DNA of 10,873 nucleotides from an uncultured Prevotella sp. (GTDB lineage Bacteria; Bacteroidota; Bacteroidia; Bacteroidales; Bacteroidaceae). Of this stretch, positions 1-7,222 are shown one piece after another. The position numbers and the translations under genes were made by a program. Location of the stretch: assembly GCA_934230115.1 (NCBI GenBank), contig CAKQEI010000075.1:1-10873 (forward strand). Reading direction: 5' to 3'. The notes under the pieces are model-generated. The model searched no databases, was not told the DNA's origin, and worked only from the letters and a program-made list of their open reading frames with translations. The stretch's first letter is position 1. Each line of letters opens with the position of its first letter.

Positions 1-97
1 CAAACACCTTTTAATGCAATTCAAGCCTTATTTGAGGTTTGACGATTCGTCGTGCACCTACCGCTGAATAGTTACAACATAGAAAACGCCCTATTGC

Positions 98-262
98 TTT
101 TCGATCACTTCTCGTTAACTTCTCGATCGATTCTCGATAGGTTCTCGTTCGTCCTTCGTTCTGCCTTCGTTCTTCCTTCGATAAACAATCGAAGAACAAT
201 CGAAGGACGAACGAAGAACGAACGAAAAACAAGCTAATTAACTTCGGAGGCACTTTGGAGGC
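98..262. repeat. Array of fifteen 11-bp units, CG-phased
   Basis: Read in steps of 11 from base 98, twelve successive units (98-229) each carry CG at unit positions 5-6, and ten of them read TCG there. Units 1-5 are of the type TTCTCGATCGA, units 6-8 of the type CCTTCGTTCTT, units 9-10 of the type CAATCGAAGAA, and units 11-12 of the type CGAACGAAGAA. The next unit (230-240) is degenerate. Two near-identical units, ACTTCGGAGGC and ACTTTGGAGGC (241-251 and 252-262), follow in the same 11-bp phase. Unit type changes from pyrimidine-rich to purine-rich across base 185, so the array is also an inverted repeat. Eleven is not a multiple of three, which argues against selection for a peptide repeat. 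Function is unknown to me; a dispersed non-coding element, an RNA structural element or a helically phased protein-binding array are all possible. Confidence 0.85.
142..228 (-). repeat. 41-bp imperfect inverted repeat, 5-base loop
   Basis: Bases 142-182 and 188-228 are inverted copies of each other around a 5-base centre (183-187), matching at 33 of 41 positions. Of the eight mismatches, four become G.U wobble pairs only if the minus strand is the RNA (37 of 41 paired); in a plus-strand RNA none does. The minus strand is the direction of the kinase operon that ends at 411, so the hairpin could sit in that operon's 3' untranslated region. There is no U-run after the stem in either direction, so it does not look like a classical intrinsic terminator. 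It is embedded in the 11-bp array. Confidence 0.75.
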
Positions 263-410
263 ATATACTTCATGTAACGAGAAATCATAACACCCCAATA
301 AGGATTCCTATTAGCTATCATTTATTACTAATCCTGACCTATTGCGCCTTTATATTACCAAGTGGGACATTCGACCTCGTAAAACCAGTATCTTTGCAAA
401 CGAAAAATGA

Positions 411-2579
411 TTAAACCGGGATGGCAAACCAGAAACGTGCTCCATCAGTATAGTCTGGATCTATATCTATCTCACCACCAAGCTTAGCCGCAATAATGCG
501 ACACATATCAAGACCCAGTCCTACTCCCTGCTTAAACTGATCGAGTTTGCAAAAACGCTCGAATATCTCTTTCTGTTTATCCTTTGGCACACCAATGCCA
601 GTGTCGGTGACTGTAAAGGTAAGCATTCCACTACGCTCCGTGAGCGAGCAATTGAGCACTATACTACCCTTCTCAGTATTCTTCATGGCATTGGTAAGCA
701 TATTGGTAAGTACCTGTTGCAATCGGAATTCATCAGACACAATGCCAAACTCGTCAGGCAAATCCGTCTTCACTACCAGATGTACACCTTTCACCTTGCG
801 GCTACGTGTGGCAGCAATGGCATGAAAGCACAACTCGTTGACCGCCACTTGCTGCTGTTTCATCACATACTTGCCACTCTCCAAACTCGTGAGGTCGAGG
901 ATGTCATTTATAAGAGTATTTAGCACTTCGGAGTTTGAATTGATGATATGCGTCATGTTATTTCGTTCTTCAGCACCGAGATACTCCTCCTGCTCAGCAA
1001 GCACTTGCGAGAATCCCACGATAGAGTTTAGCGGTGTGCGTATCTCGTGACTCATGTTCTGAATGAAATGCGTCTTTTTGCGGTCGGATTCCTGCGCCTG
1101 CTCACTGGCAACACTAAGGTCGGCAAGAGTCTTTTTAAGATTACTGTTGGTGCGCATCAGCTGACTTGCCATCTTGGCATTATACCTAAGACAATAATAA
1201 GCGGCAAAAATCATGATAATGATACCCACCAAGATTGTGGCATACTTCACCCTATCCGACTTTATCTCTTGCATCTGCGCCAGATGCCTTACCTGTTGTG
1301 TGGCAAGCGAGTCGCGCAACTGGCGTGACAGCAGCCTTTGATTGTTGAGTGATAGACGCTTTGCATCGGCAGACATCAATGCAAGCCGTTCGGCGTCGCG
1401 AGCACGCGATATTCCAAGCTGTGTGCTTTTCAGCTCAAGGTCGGCATTTACAAGTTCGAGCCGAGAGTTGATATTAGCAACACGTTGGCGGTCGATCTCC
1501 GCAAGATTATTATCAACCATTGCGCTTGTACGAGCCCATTCTGCCGCAAACGTGCCACGGCTGTCGCCATATAGACTGACGTTGACACGCTTCATAGCCT
1601 CAAGTTGCTTGGCAAACAGGCCTTTGCGCTGGTAATAGGCAATTTCAACATACGTTTTAAACGCCCCCATTTTGCCTAATCCAGGCTCGGCAAACAATCG
1701 CTCCACCTCGTCATCCTTGCCGTCGTATATCAATTTCATAGTGGCAATGCAATTAGCCACAAACGGTTCTATGGAAGGAACATTTGGATTATAGGAGCTG
1801 TATTTGGCATAAAAATCGTAAAAATCACCATTTTTGCCAAGCATGAAATAGGCAAAAGCCTTATAGCCGTAAAGTCCACTAATAATCTGTTCAGAAGTAG
1901 TGCCTTCCAACCCCTTGTCGGCTGCCTCAATAAGTTTGTTGAAATCGCCCTCAATCAGATAGCATTCCACAATACGCTTATAGTCGATACCAAGATCGTT
2001 TTTTATTCCATACTTGCGATAGGCATCGAGAGCCAAAGAATATTGACAAATGGCACGCGCCATGTGCATACGCTTGCGGTAGAAGTTGCCCATAGATGTA
2101 TGACCTATAACCAAGCCATAGCTGTCGCCACGGCTCTTGGCAAAGTCGAGCATTTCCTGCTGATAAGCCACAGCCTTGTCGTACATACCCTCATTAATAT
2201 AATAGGTGACACGAAAGGATACGCCACTATAAAAAAAGTCCATATAGCCATATTTCTTCGCTTCACTCATAAAGCGCTCTGTAACCCGAAGCATAGCCTC
2301 CTCGTTGTGGTCCTTAATACACTCATGCTTGACAGGAATGAGAAGAGAGCGTACGGCAATATGGGTGTTGCCTGCCTCCATCGCCAAATGGTAAAGACTG
2401 TCGGCAATCTCTAAACCGCGTTTATTGCGGAATTGATTATACGCCTCTTTAAACATAGCCTTAAACTCACCTTCACACTTAGCCTGTTGTTTCTGTGCCG
2501 ACGCATCCATCGGTACCGCCATACATATGACAGCGGTCATGAAAATCATAAATATACGCAATACAATATTTGTTTTCAT
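411..2579 (-). CDS. TPR-domain sensor histidine kinase (intact paralog)
   Basis: This is a 722-residue membrane sensor kinase. Residues 1-28 look like a signal peptide (hydrophobic core, ASA before Gln29). Residues about 40-330 are helical and TPR-like, presumably periplasmic. A coiled coil (about 355-442) leads to one membrane helix (about 446-465). The cytoplasmic part has a HisKA domain with phospho-acceptor His511 in MSHEIRTPLN and a HATPase_c domain: N box around Asn626/Asn630, G1 DTGIGVP (659-665), F box FERF (673-676) and G2 GVGLGL (685-690). All catalytic motifs are present, so it should autophosphorylate; ligand and partner are unknown. There is no receiver or DNA-binding domain, and no response regulator in the window. 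The ATG overlaps the stop of the upstream paralog as ATGA, suggesting translational coupling. The chosen start gives the signal peptide. Confidence 0.93.
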   Translation of the reverse strand: MKTNIVLRIFMIFMTAVICMAVPMDASAQKQQAKCEGEFKAMFKEAYNQFRNKRGLEIADSLYHLAMEAGNTHIAVRSLLIPVKHECIKDHNEEAMLRVTERFMSEAKKYGYMDFFYSGVSFRVTYYINEGMYDKAVAYQQEMLDFAKSRGDSYGLVIGHTSMGNFYRKRMHMARAICQYSLALDAYRKYGIKNDLGIDYKRIVECYLIEGDFNKLIEAADKGLEGTTSEQIISGLYGYKAFAYFMLGKNGDFYDFYAKYSSYNPNVPSIEPFVANCIATMKLIYDGKDDEVERLFAEPGLGKMGAFKTYVEIAYYQRKGLFAKQLEAMKRVNVSLYGDSRGTFAAEWARTSAMVDNNLAEIDRQRVANINSRLELVNADLELKSTQLGISRARDAERLALMSADAKRLSLNNQRLLSRQLRDSLATQQVRHLAQMQEIKSDRVKYATILVGIIIMIFAAYYCLRYNAKMASQLMRTNSNLKKTLADLSVASEQAQESDRKKTHFIQNMSHEIRTPLNSIVGFSQVLAEQEEYLGAEERNNMTHIINSNSEVLNTLINDILDLTSLESGKYVMKQQQVAVNELCFHAIAATRSRKVKGVHLVVKTDLPDEFGIVSDEFRLQQVLTNMLTNAMKNTEKGSIVLNCSLTERSGMLTFTVTDTGIGVPKDKQKEIFERFCKLDQFKQGVGLGLDMCRIIAAKLGGEIDIDPDYTDGARFWFAIPV

Positions 2580-3955
2580 CTTGAAAGAGGTATAGTAAAC
2601 CAGAAGCGCGCGCCTCCAGTATAGTCAGAATCAATGTCAATCTCGCCACCAAGGCAATGAGCAATATTTCGGCAAATGTCGAGTCCGAGACCTGTACCTT
2701 GCTTGTTGGCATCGAGTTTCTCATAACGCATGAATATCTCTTTATGCCTCTCCTTTGGTACACCAACGCCTGTATCGGTCACAGTGAAGCGCAGCTCTCG
2801 AAGACTCGCCATTGAACATGCAAGCGCAATACTTCCCGACGAGGTGTTTTTCTCGGCATTGGTGAGCATATTAATAAGCACCTGCCACACACGATGGCGG
2901 TCGGTAACGATATAAAAAGCATCCTCCACACTTGTCTCATAGTTCAGGTTCACATTAGGTTGCACCCTGTGGCGCACTGTTTCCAACGCCTCACGGCACA
3001 ATCTGTTAACATTCACCTTCTCCATTTTCATGCTAAACTTACCGCTCTGCAAAGCCGATATGTCGATAATGTCGTTGACAAGAGTAACAAGCAATTCCGA
3101 GTTGTCGGCAATATACCTTGCCATCTCTACTTTCTCAGATGTACTGAGACCGTTGTCAGAATCGGTTATGAACTGTGAGAATCCCACAATGGCATTAAGC
3201 GGAGTGCGTATCTCATGACTCATGTTCTGTATGAACAGGGTCTTCATGCGTTCCGACTCCAGTGCCTTGTCCTTAACCATATTCAGTTTGACTATACTCT
3301 CATTGAGCCTGTTGTTTGCCACACCCAAACGATTGGCAAGCATCCGCTTGGCAACACTATACACCAACATGATAAGCATTACAACCAAAGCTATCAAGAG
3401 CACAGTAATAGCAACGAATTTTTCCATACGCATCCTGCGCTCCTTGGCAAGCTGCTTGAGCTGTGCCGTTGCTATAGAGTCGCGCAACTGTCGCGCCACA
3501 AGTTGCTGATTATTAAACGAAAGCTGGTTGCGTTTGTCGGCAGTCTCAGCCAAAGCCAAAGCATTGCGACGCTGTGCAAGTTCAAGCGACGAGTTGCGCA
3601 ACGACATATTCAGATTGGCGAGTCTCAACTGATTATTGTGGTTTATCAGACGCTGTCGTTCCGCCTCAACATGCTGGTCGAGAAACATGCTGTCCACACT
3701 ATTGTTGTCCAACATCAATATATCATCCTCTGTTTTGAGTCGAGCGTCAATTATCTTATGCATATACTCTATGCACTTGGCATAATCGTTCTTGCGCTTA
3801 TAATAAGCTATCAACAAACGATAGCTCTCTTCGGGCGACGACTTGGCAACAATATCTATAAACCTTTTGGCTTCATTGTCACGACCATCATAGATAGCCT
3901 TACATGCCTTTAAGGCATTGTTCATGATAATGAAGCTATTGTTGAGCTTCACCAT
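2576..3955 (-). CDS. C-terminal fragment of the split kinase: kinase core
   Basis: This is the open frame after the TGA, counted from the first in-frame ATG, 51 bases past the stop (459 residues). Numbered from that Met it has residual TPR-like helices (1-90), a coiled coil (about 95-175), one membrane helix (about 179-203), HisKA with His247 in MSHEIRTPLN, and a complete HATPase_c domain (DTGVGVP, FMRYEKLD, GTGLGL). It has no signal peptide, so correct orientation of the coiled coil outside the cell is doubtful; positive charges flank both sides of the helix. If made by reinitiation it would be a kinase lacking most of its sensor. Its stop overlaps the start of the downstream kinase, so translation of this part may matter for expression of that gene. 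Confidence 0.55.
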   Translation of the reverse strand: MVKLNNSFIIMNNALKACKAIYDGRDNEAKRFIDIVAKSSPEESYRLLIAYYKRKNDYAKCIEYMHKIIDARLKTEDDILMLDNNSVDSMFLDQHVEAERQRLINHNNQLRLANLNMSLRNSSLELAQRRNALALAETADKRNQLSFNNQQLVARQLRDSIATAQLKQLAKERRMRMEKFVAITVLLIALVVMLIMLVYSVAKRMLANRLGVANNRLNESIVKLNMVKDKALESERMKTLFIQNMSHEIRTPLNAIVGFSQFITDSDNGLSTSEKVEMARYIADNSELLVTLVNDIIDISALQSGKFSMKMEKVNVNRLCREALETVRHRVQPNVNLNYETSVEDAFYIVTDRHRVWQVLINMLTNAEKNTSSGSIALACSMASLRELRFTVTDTGVGVPKERHKEIFMRYEKLDANKQGTGLGLDICRNIAHCLGGEIDIDSDYTGGARFWFTIPLSR

Positions 3956-4006
3956 ACTATGGTTTTTTGCAAGATTATCGCAGCACTCAACAAAATCGCT
4001 GTCACG

Positions 4007-4750
4007 TCAGAGCATGAAACAGGCATAAGCCTTGTAGATATACACATTGTTACGGTCGGACTGCCTATCACAATGCACCCAAGCCTCATCAGTGGTGGCA
4101 AGCATCCGCTCATAGTCGCCCATCATGCGATAGCAGTCGGCAATACTAAGATACTCACGCGAGATGTAGCGCGGACGATTATACATCTTATAACCCTCTA
4201 TTGCATCGCGATAACAGCTCACCGCTTGTGACAACTCTCCACGGAAATGCTGTATCACTCCAAGCATACGATGCTTTAACAGAATGCCTTCTATGTCGCC
4301 CTGCTTTTCGGCCTGTTCGCTCTGCTGATTAAGATAAAGGAAAGCCTCTATATAACGTCTCTCACGCGTGAGATAAGCCACCTTGAGAGAGACGGAATAG
4401 TAATAAAGCGACTTGAATCCATATTCTTTGGTTTTTTTCTGAAAAGCGCTAATAGCTCGTTCCAGCCTTGAAAGGTTATTATGTTGGTAGAACTCATATA
4501 ATATATGTATAGAAAGGGCATATACCTCGCCATAACGGTCGCCCGATGCTATAGATGCCACACACAGGCTGTCGGCAATAGGCAAACTTGCTGCCGACAT
4601 ACGCATATTATAGGCCTTGACATACATGGGGTACAACTTGTCGTTGATGCGCTGTGGATTGTTTTGGGCACACACAGTTATCGCCGTGCCGACAATCGTC
4701 AGCATGGTGCAAAGCATACGTTTAACAATGTTGGAACATGTCTTTCCCAT
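4007..4750 (-). CDS. N-terminal fragment of the split kinase: secreted TPR part
   Basis: This open frame of 247 residues is the 5' part of the interrupted kinase. Residues 1-28 form a likely signal peptide (TMLTIVGTAITVCA before Gln29), followed by helical TPR-like segments to the end. If translated alone it would be a soluble periplasmic TPR fragment with no membrane anchor and no kinase domain; any function on its own is speculative. The start is supported by the signal peptide and by a Bacteroidetes -7 element about 33 bases upstream. It ends at the TGA discussed for the whole locus. Confidence 0.6.
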   Translation of the reverse strand: MGKTCSNIVKRMLCTMLTIVGTAITVCAQNNPQRINDKLYPMYVKAYNMRMSAASLPIADSLCVASIASGDRYGEVYALSIHILYEFYQHNNLSRLERAISAFQKKTKEYGFKSLYYYSVSLKVAYLTRERRYIEAFLYLNQQSEQAEKQGDIEGILLKHRMLGVIQHFRGELSQAVSCYRDAIEGYKMYNRPRYISREYLSIADCYRMMGDYERMLATTDEAWVHCDRQSDRNNVYIYKAYACFML

Positions 4751-4782
4751 TTATTTTCTACCTAAATAAAAAAATGATAGCA

Positions 4783-4811
4783 CAAAGTTAAATATAAAAT
4801 CCGACATTCAA
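4783..4811 (-). promoter_or_regulatory. Promoter of the kinase pair
   Basis: On the minus strand TAACTTTG (4783-4790) matches the Bacteroidetes -7 consensus TAnnTTTG exactly. A partial -33 element, TTG at 4809-4811, lies 18 bases further up. Transcription would begin near 4776, about 25 bases before the ATG at 4750. No other promoter is visible between the two kinase genes, so both should depend on this one. Confidence 0.65.
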
Positions 4812-4834
4812 GCACACATTTCAAAATTTATGCT

Positions 4835-4842
4835 TACCTTTG
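4835..4842 (+). promoter_or_regulatory. -7 element for the 517-residue gene
   Basis: TACCTTTG matches the Bacteroidetes -7 consensus. No good TTTG is seen at the usual distance upstream. Transcription would begin near 4850, giving a leader of about 80 bases before the ATG at 4930. It is divergent from, and only about 45 bases away from, the kinase promoter, so the two may share regulation. Confidence 0.5.
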
Positions 4843-4929
4843 GCATACAAAAACCACACCCTTGCAATACCGACCGTTCCACACATGGACAAGAACCTAA
4901 AAAACAATAAAAAATAACCATATATAAAG

Positions 4930-6483
4930 ATGAAAAAAATAATTTTCACACAAGAGTGGATCATGATGCATCCATACACAAAACCCAGCGATGTGGATAT
5001 CTACTACACCAATCTGGCAAACAAAATCTACCATGCGCTCGACAGCGCATGTTTGGTACACCAGTTCCACGACCCACAGGACGCCAAACAAGTGGCTTTG
5101 TGCATAGCCGCCTATTTCGAGGATGTAATATCTGGCACACACATCTGGAAGACCTTCACTACCGAATGCAAGGCCCGATATGGCGTGTACATACCATTCT
5201 ATCTCGAAGGCACCGCTGTGGAGAAAGGTTTTGTGCACGAGGGCGAAGGCGACTGCCCACAATACGACCAAGACGAAATCAACATCTCCGACATTAAGTT
5301 CCTACTTTGGCACCACTACCAGCAGAGCCTCATCGGCAGAGAAATAGTGCCGGCTCTTTTCAGCACACTGGATGTAGCAGCCAAAATGGCTTACGACGTG
5401 ATCAACGCAGAATATGAGACAGCACCCGAGAATACACGCCTGCACGAATTTCTGTGCACTATGCCCACAAGCGAAGACGACTTCTTTGTCTACCGCAACG
5501 CACTGGAATGGTTCCACTATGGATGCTACTTCAACGTGAACAACCGCAAGCGCCTGATTGCCGGTATGCAATGGCTTGCCAACACCGGACAGTACAACGA
5601 GCTTAGTGCCTACAACATGAGAGTAGAACAGATGATGGAAAGCCGCACCAACCTGCTCGCCATGACTTCGATGGAATGGCTCGCCAAAATCAACGAAAAT
5701 AATCCTGCACACAAACTCTGGACTGAGACAGAATACAGAGCACGCAGAGCTTACTCGGTGGAGCGTGAGGACGAGAAGTACATATACGCCAAAGACCTGT
5801 ACAATAAGGAATCAATAAAGATAAGCAAGGAGTCAACCGAAATCACCGACTTCACTCCATTCATCAATGGAGAGAAGATATTCATAACCAACTTATGCCG
5901 TTTCGGTAGCACTTGGTGGCAATGTGGCATCGTGCAAGCTGTGGACAACGACAAAGAGGCTCAGAAACACATACGCGAGGAGCGCGACATTCTGAACCAC
6001 AAACCAACGCTTAAGGACTACAAGATGCTTAAGGACAGCGGCTACGGCGCACAATTCGTGTTCGCCGATACCTTAGCCGAGGCAAAAGAATTTCTTGTAT
6101 CGATAGGCTACGACCGAATTAAGGATGTAAAATTCCCGTCCAATATCGACCGCGGAGTAATCATATTCGGCACTCCTTACACCGGACTGAGCTTATCAGT
6201 AAACATAGCCCACTGCATCTGTTCGCCAGACAATCCCTACTACGATGCCGAAAAAGCCGCCGAAAATTGTTTCGACATTATCTGCGGGCGTGGCAATGCC
6301 TTCCCCTACGAGATTGTTTGCCAATTGATAGCAGGCAATTTGCTGCCCGACGCCAACATGTTCGCAAGCAAGTATATACGCGAGATTGGCAGGAGCATAA
6401 CACAGGAGAACCTGCAGTTCCTCGCCGACTACTATCTCTGCGGAAACAGAGACAAAGACATCTCACCTGTTGAGCTGTGGTAA
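4930..6483 (+). CDS. Conserved-type protein of unknown function (517 aa)
   Basis: I do not recognise this protein firmly. It is a 517-residue soluble protein with no signal peptide and no membrane helix, rich in aromatic and acidic residues. The N-terminal block (HPYTKPSDVDIYYTNLANKI, then AAYFEDVISGTHIWKTF about 60-76 and DINISDIKFLLWHHYQQ near 120-135 in outline) resembles what I remember of the Bacteroidetes-restricted DUF3843 family, but this is from memory and uncertain. A middle segment (about 175-260) is helical; the C-terminal part contains FVFADTLAEAKEFLVSIGYD and a stretch with several Cys and His residues (about 425-455: AHCIC, CFDIICG). The start at 4930 is preferred over Met11/12 because it keeps KIIFTQEWIMMHPY intact. 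It is a single-gene unit facing away from the kinases, ends with TAA TAG, and its last codons form the arm of a terminator-like hairpin. Confidence 0.85.
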   Translation: MKKIIFTQEWIMMHPYTKPSDVDIYYTNLANKIYHALDSACLVHQFHDPQDAKQVALCIAAYFEDVISGTHIWKTFTTECKARYGVYIPFYLEGTAVEKGFVHEGEGDCPQYDQDEINISDIKFLLWHHYQQSLIGREIVPALFSTLDVAAKMAYDVINAEYETAPENTRLHEFLCTMPTSEDDFFVYRNALEWFHYGCYFNVNNRKRLIAGMQWLANTGQYNELSAYNMRVEQMMESRTNLLAMTSMEWLAKINENNPAHKLWTETEYRARRAYSVEREDEKYIYAKDLYNKESIKISKESTEITDFTPFINGEKIFITNLCRFGSTWWQCGIVQAVDNDKEAQKHIREERDILNHKPTLKDYKMLKDSGYGAQFVFADTLAEAKEFLVSIGYDRIKDVKFPSNIDRGVIIFGTPYTGLSLSVNIAHCICSPDNPYYDAEKAAENCFDIICGRGNAFPYEIVCQLIAGNLLPDANMFASKYIREIGRSITQENLQFLADYYLCGNRDKDISPVELW

Positions 6484-6503
6484 TAGTCCACAGCTCAACA
6501 GGT
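6465..6503. terminator. Hairpin between converging genes, overlapping coding end
   Basis: ACCTGTTGAGCTGTGG (6465-6480) is perfectly repeated in inverted form at 6488-6503, giving a 16-bp stem with a 7-base loop. The 5' arm is the last five codons of the 517-residue protein (Pro-Val-Glu-Leu-Trp) and the loop contains its tandem stops TAA TAG. The 3' arm abuts the TGA of radC (6504-6506) on the other strand. A short T-rich stretch (attttac) follows on the plus strand; on the minus strand no U-run follows. It can serve as a terminator or convergence barrier for both genes. Confidence 0.7.
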
Positions 6504-7217
6504 TCAGATTTTACCCTCCTCGGCATAACTGAAATACTTGCCATCAGTAACGATTACATGGTCGACCATGTATATCCTCATTGTCTCGCAGGCCTTTTTT
6601 AGCTTGAATGTCAAGCGGTCGTCATCTCCGCTCGGACGGCATGTTCCCGAAGGATGATTGTGTACAAGAGTGAGCACTGTGGCATTGACAAGCAGAGCCT
6701 CACGCAGAATGACACGCACATCCACAGCTGTCTCCGACAGTCCGCCATGCGACAGACGCACGGCTTTTATAAGCCTGAAGCGTTGGTTCATCAACAACAC
6801 CCACGCTTCCTCGGTGTCGAGGTCTTGCATCTTAGGATGCATAAAACCATACACGGCTTCAGCCGAACCCATATCCGGGCGTTCGGCTGGAGCCGTGGCT
6901 TGTCTACGCTTGCCAAGCTCACATGCAGCTACTATTGTTATAGCCTTAGCCTCGCCAATACCTTTGTATTGCATCAGTTCATGAATAGAACGCTTGCCAA
7001 GCGTGTTTAGATTGTTATCGCAGTCGCCAAGTATGCGTTGCATAAGGGCGACAGCACTCTCCTTTGGCGTGCCAGAACCTATGAGTATGCCGAGCAGTTC
7101 CGAATCACTCAAGGCTGCTGCGCCATGCGCCATAAGCTTCTCGCGCGGACGGTCTTCCTCTGCCCAGTTGGTTATGGCAAAACCATCGGATTTGGATTTT
7201 GGGGTATTTTGTTCCAT
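6504..7217 (-). CDS. radC: RadC-family JAB/MPN metalloprotein
   Basis: This 237-residue protein has the full-length RadC layout. The N-terminal part (RPREKLMAHGAAALSDSELLGILIGSGT, roughly 23-50) and a helix-hairpin-helix segment (KGIGEAKAITIVAACELGKR, about 85-104) precede a JAB/MPN domain. The metal motif HxHPSGxxxPSxxD is complete: His186, His188, Ser196 region and Asp199, with acidic Glu136/Glu137 upstream as the likely catalytic Glu. The family was named for DNA repair, but the original radC102 mutation was later assigned to recG, so the molecular role is unsettled; a zinc-dependent hydrolase is inferred from the fold. It starts 5 bases after the stop of the glycosyltransferase and is probably expressed from the same mRNA; the two have no obvious functional link. 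Confidence 0.95.
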   Translation of the reverse strand: MEQNTPKSKSDGFAITNWAEEDRPREKLMAHGAAALSDSELLGILIGSGTPKESAVALMQRILGDCDNNLNTLGKRSIHELMQYKGIGEAKAITIVAACELGKRRQATAPAERPDMGSAEAVYGFMHPKMQDLDTEEAWVLLMNQRFRLIKAVRLSHGGLSETAVDVRVILREALLVNATVLTLVHNHPSGTCRPSGDDDRLTFKLKKACETMRIYMVDHVIVTDGKYFSYAEEGKI

Positions 7218-7222
7218 AACAT

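Larger units (their letters stand above)
1..410. other. Non-coding region downstream of the kinase pair
   Basis: This stretch lies beyond the 3' end of the histidine kinase operon and I see no convincing gene in it. A minus-strand open frame of 95 codons (11-298) exists, but its composition simply follows an 11-bp repeat array (98-262), it lacks recognisable domains, and its open state is explained by the repeat being poor in stop codons. Bases 1-97 and 263-388 show no structure I can name. A full TAnnTTTG match on the plus strand sits at 389-396 but faces into the end of the kinase gene and has no partner element at the usual distance. Real content could include the 3' untranslated region of the kinase mRNA. 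Confidence 0.6.
2576..4750 (-). pseudogene. TPR sensor histidine kinase split by an in-frame TGA
   Basis: Read straight through, this is a 724-codon gene with the same architecture and almost the same length as the 722-residue kinase downstream of it. The only lesion is a TGA at codon 248 (4007-4009). The paralog has Gly248 at the same position (YKAFAYFML-G versus YKAYACFML-stop), and up to there the two align without gaps. A single GGA to TGA change would explain it. The frame then stays open for 476 codons, with phospho-acceptor His512, N, G1, F and G2 motifs intact, so the change is recent, is tolerated by reinitiation or readthrough, or is a sequence error. The base after the stop is C, and UGAC is known as a leaky context. 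TGA is a true stop elsewhere here, so code reassignment is not supported. The gene ends in the ATGA overlap with the next kinase. Confidence 0.8.

Noticed and set aside
98..229. CRISPR array
   Set aside because: The 11-bp units have no distinct repeat of 23-47 bases separated by unique spacers, and no cas gene is nearby.
11..298. Open frame of 95 codons on the minus strand across the repeat array
   Set aside because: It reads through the 11-bp array, whose sequence happens to lack stops. It has no domain, no signal peptide and no promoter or start context of note, and the array structure is better explained as non-coding.
389..396. TATCTTTG on the plus strand, a full -7 match facing into the kinase 3' end
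   Set aside because: No TTTG lies at 19-21 bases upstream and no gene follows; the first frame after it has only 26 codons. An antisense transcript is possible but unsupported.
4007..4009. TGA read as glycine or selenocysteine through code reassignment
   Set aside because: TGA properly ends radC, manC and the same kinase gene. The paralog has Gly, not Cys, at this place, and I see no selenocysteine insertion hairpin. Ordinary nonsense, readthrough or error are simpler.
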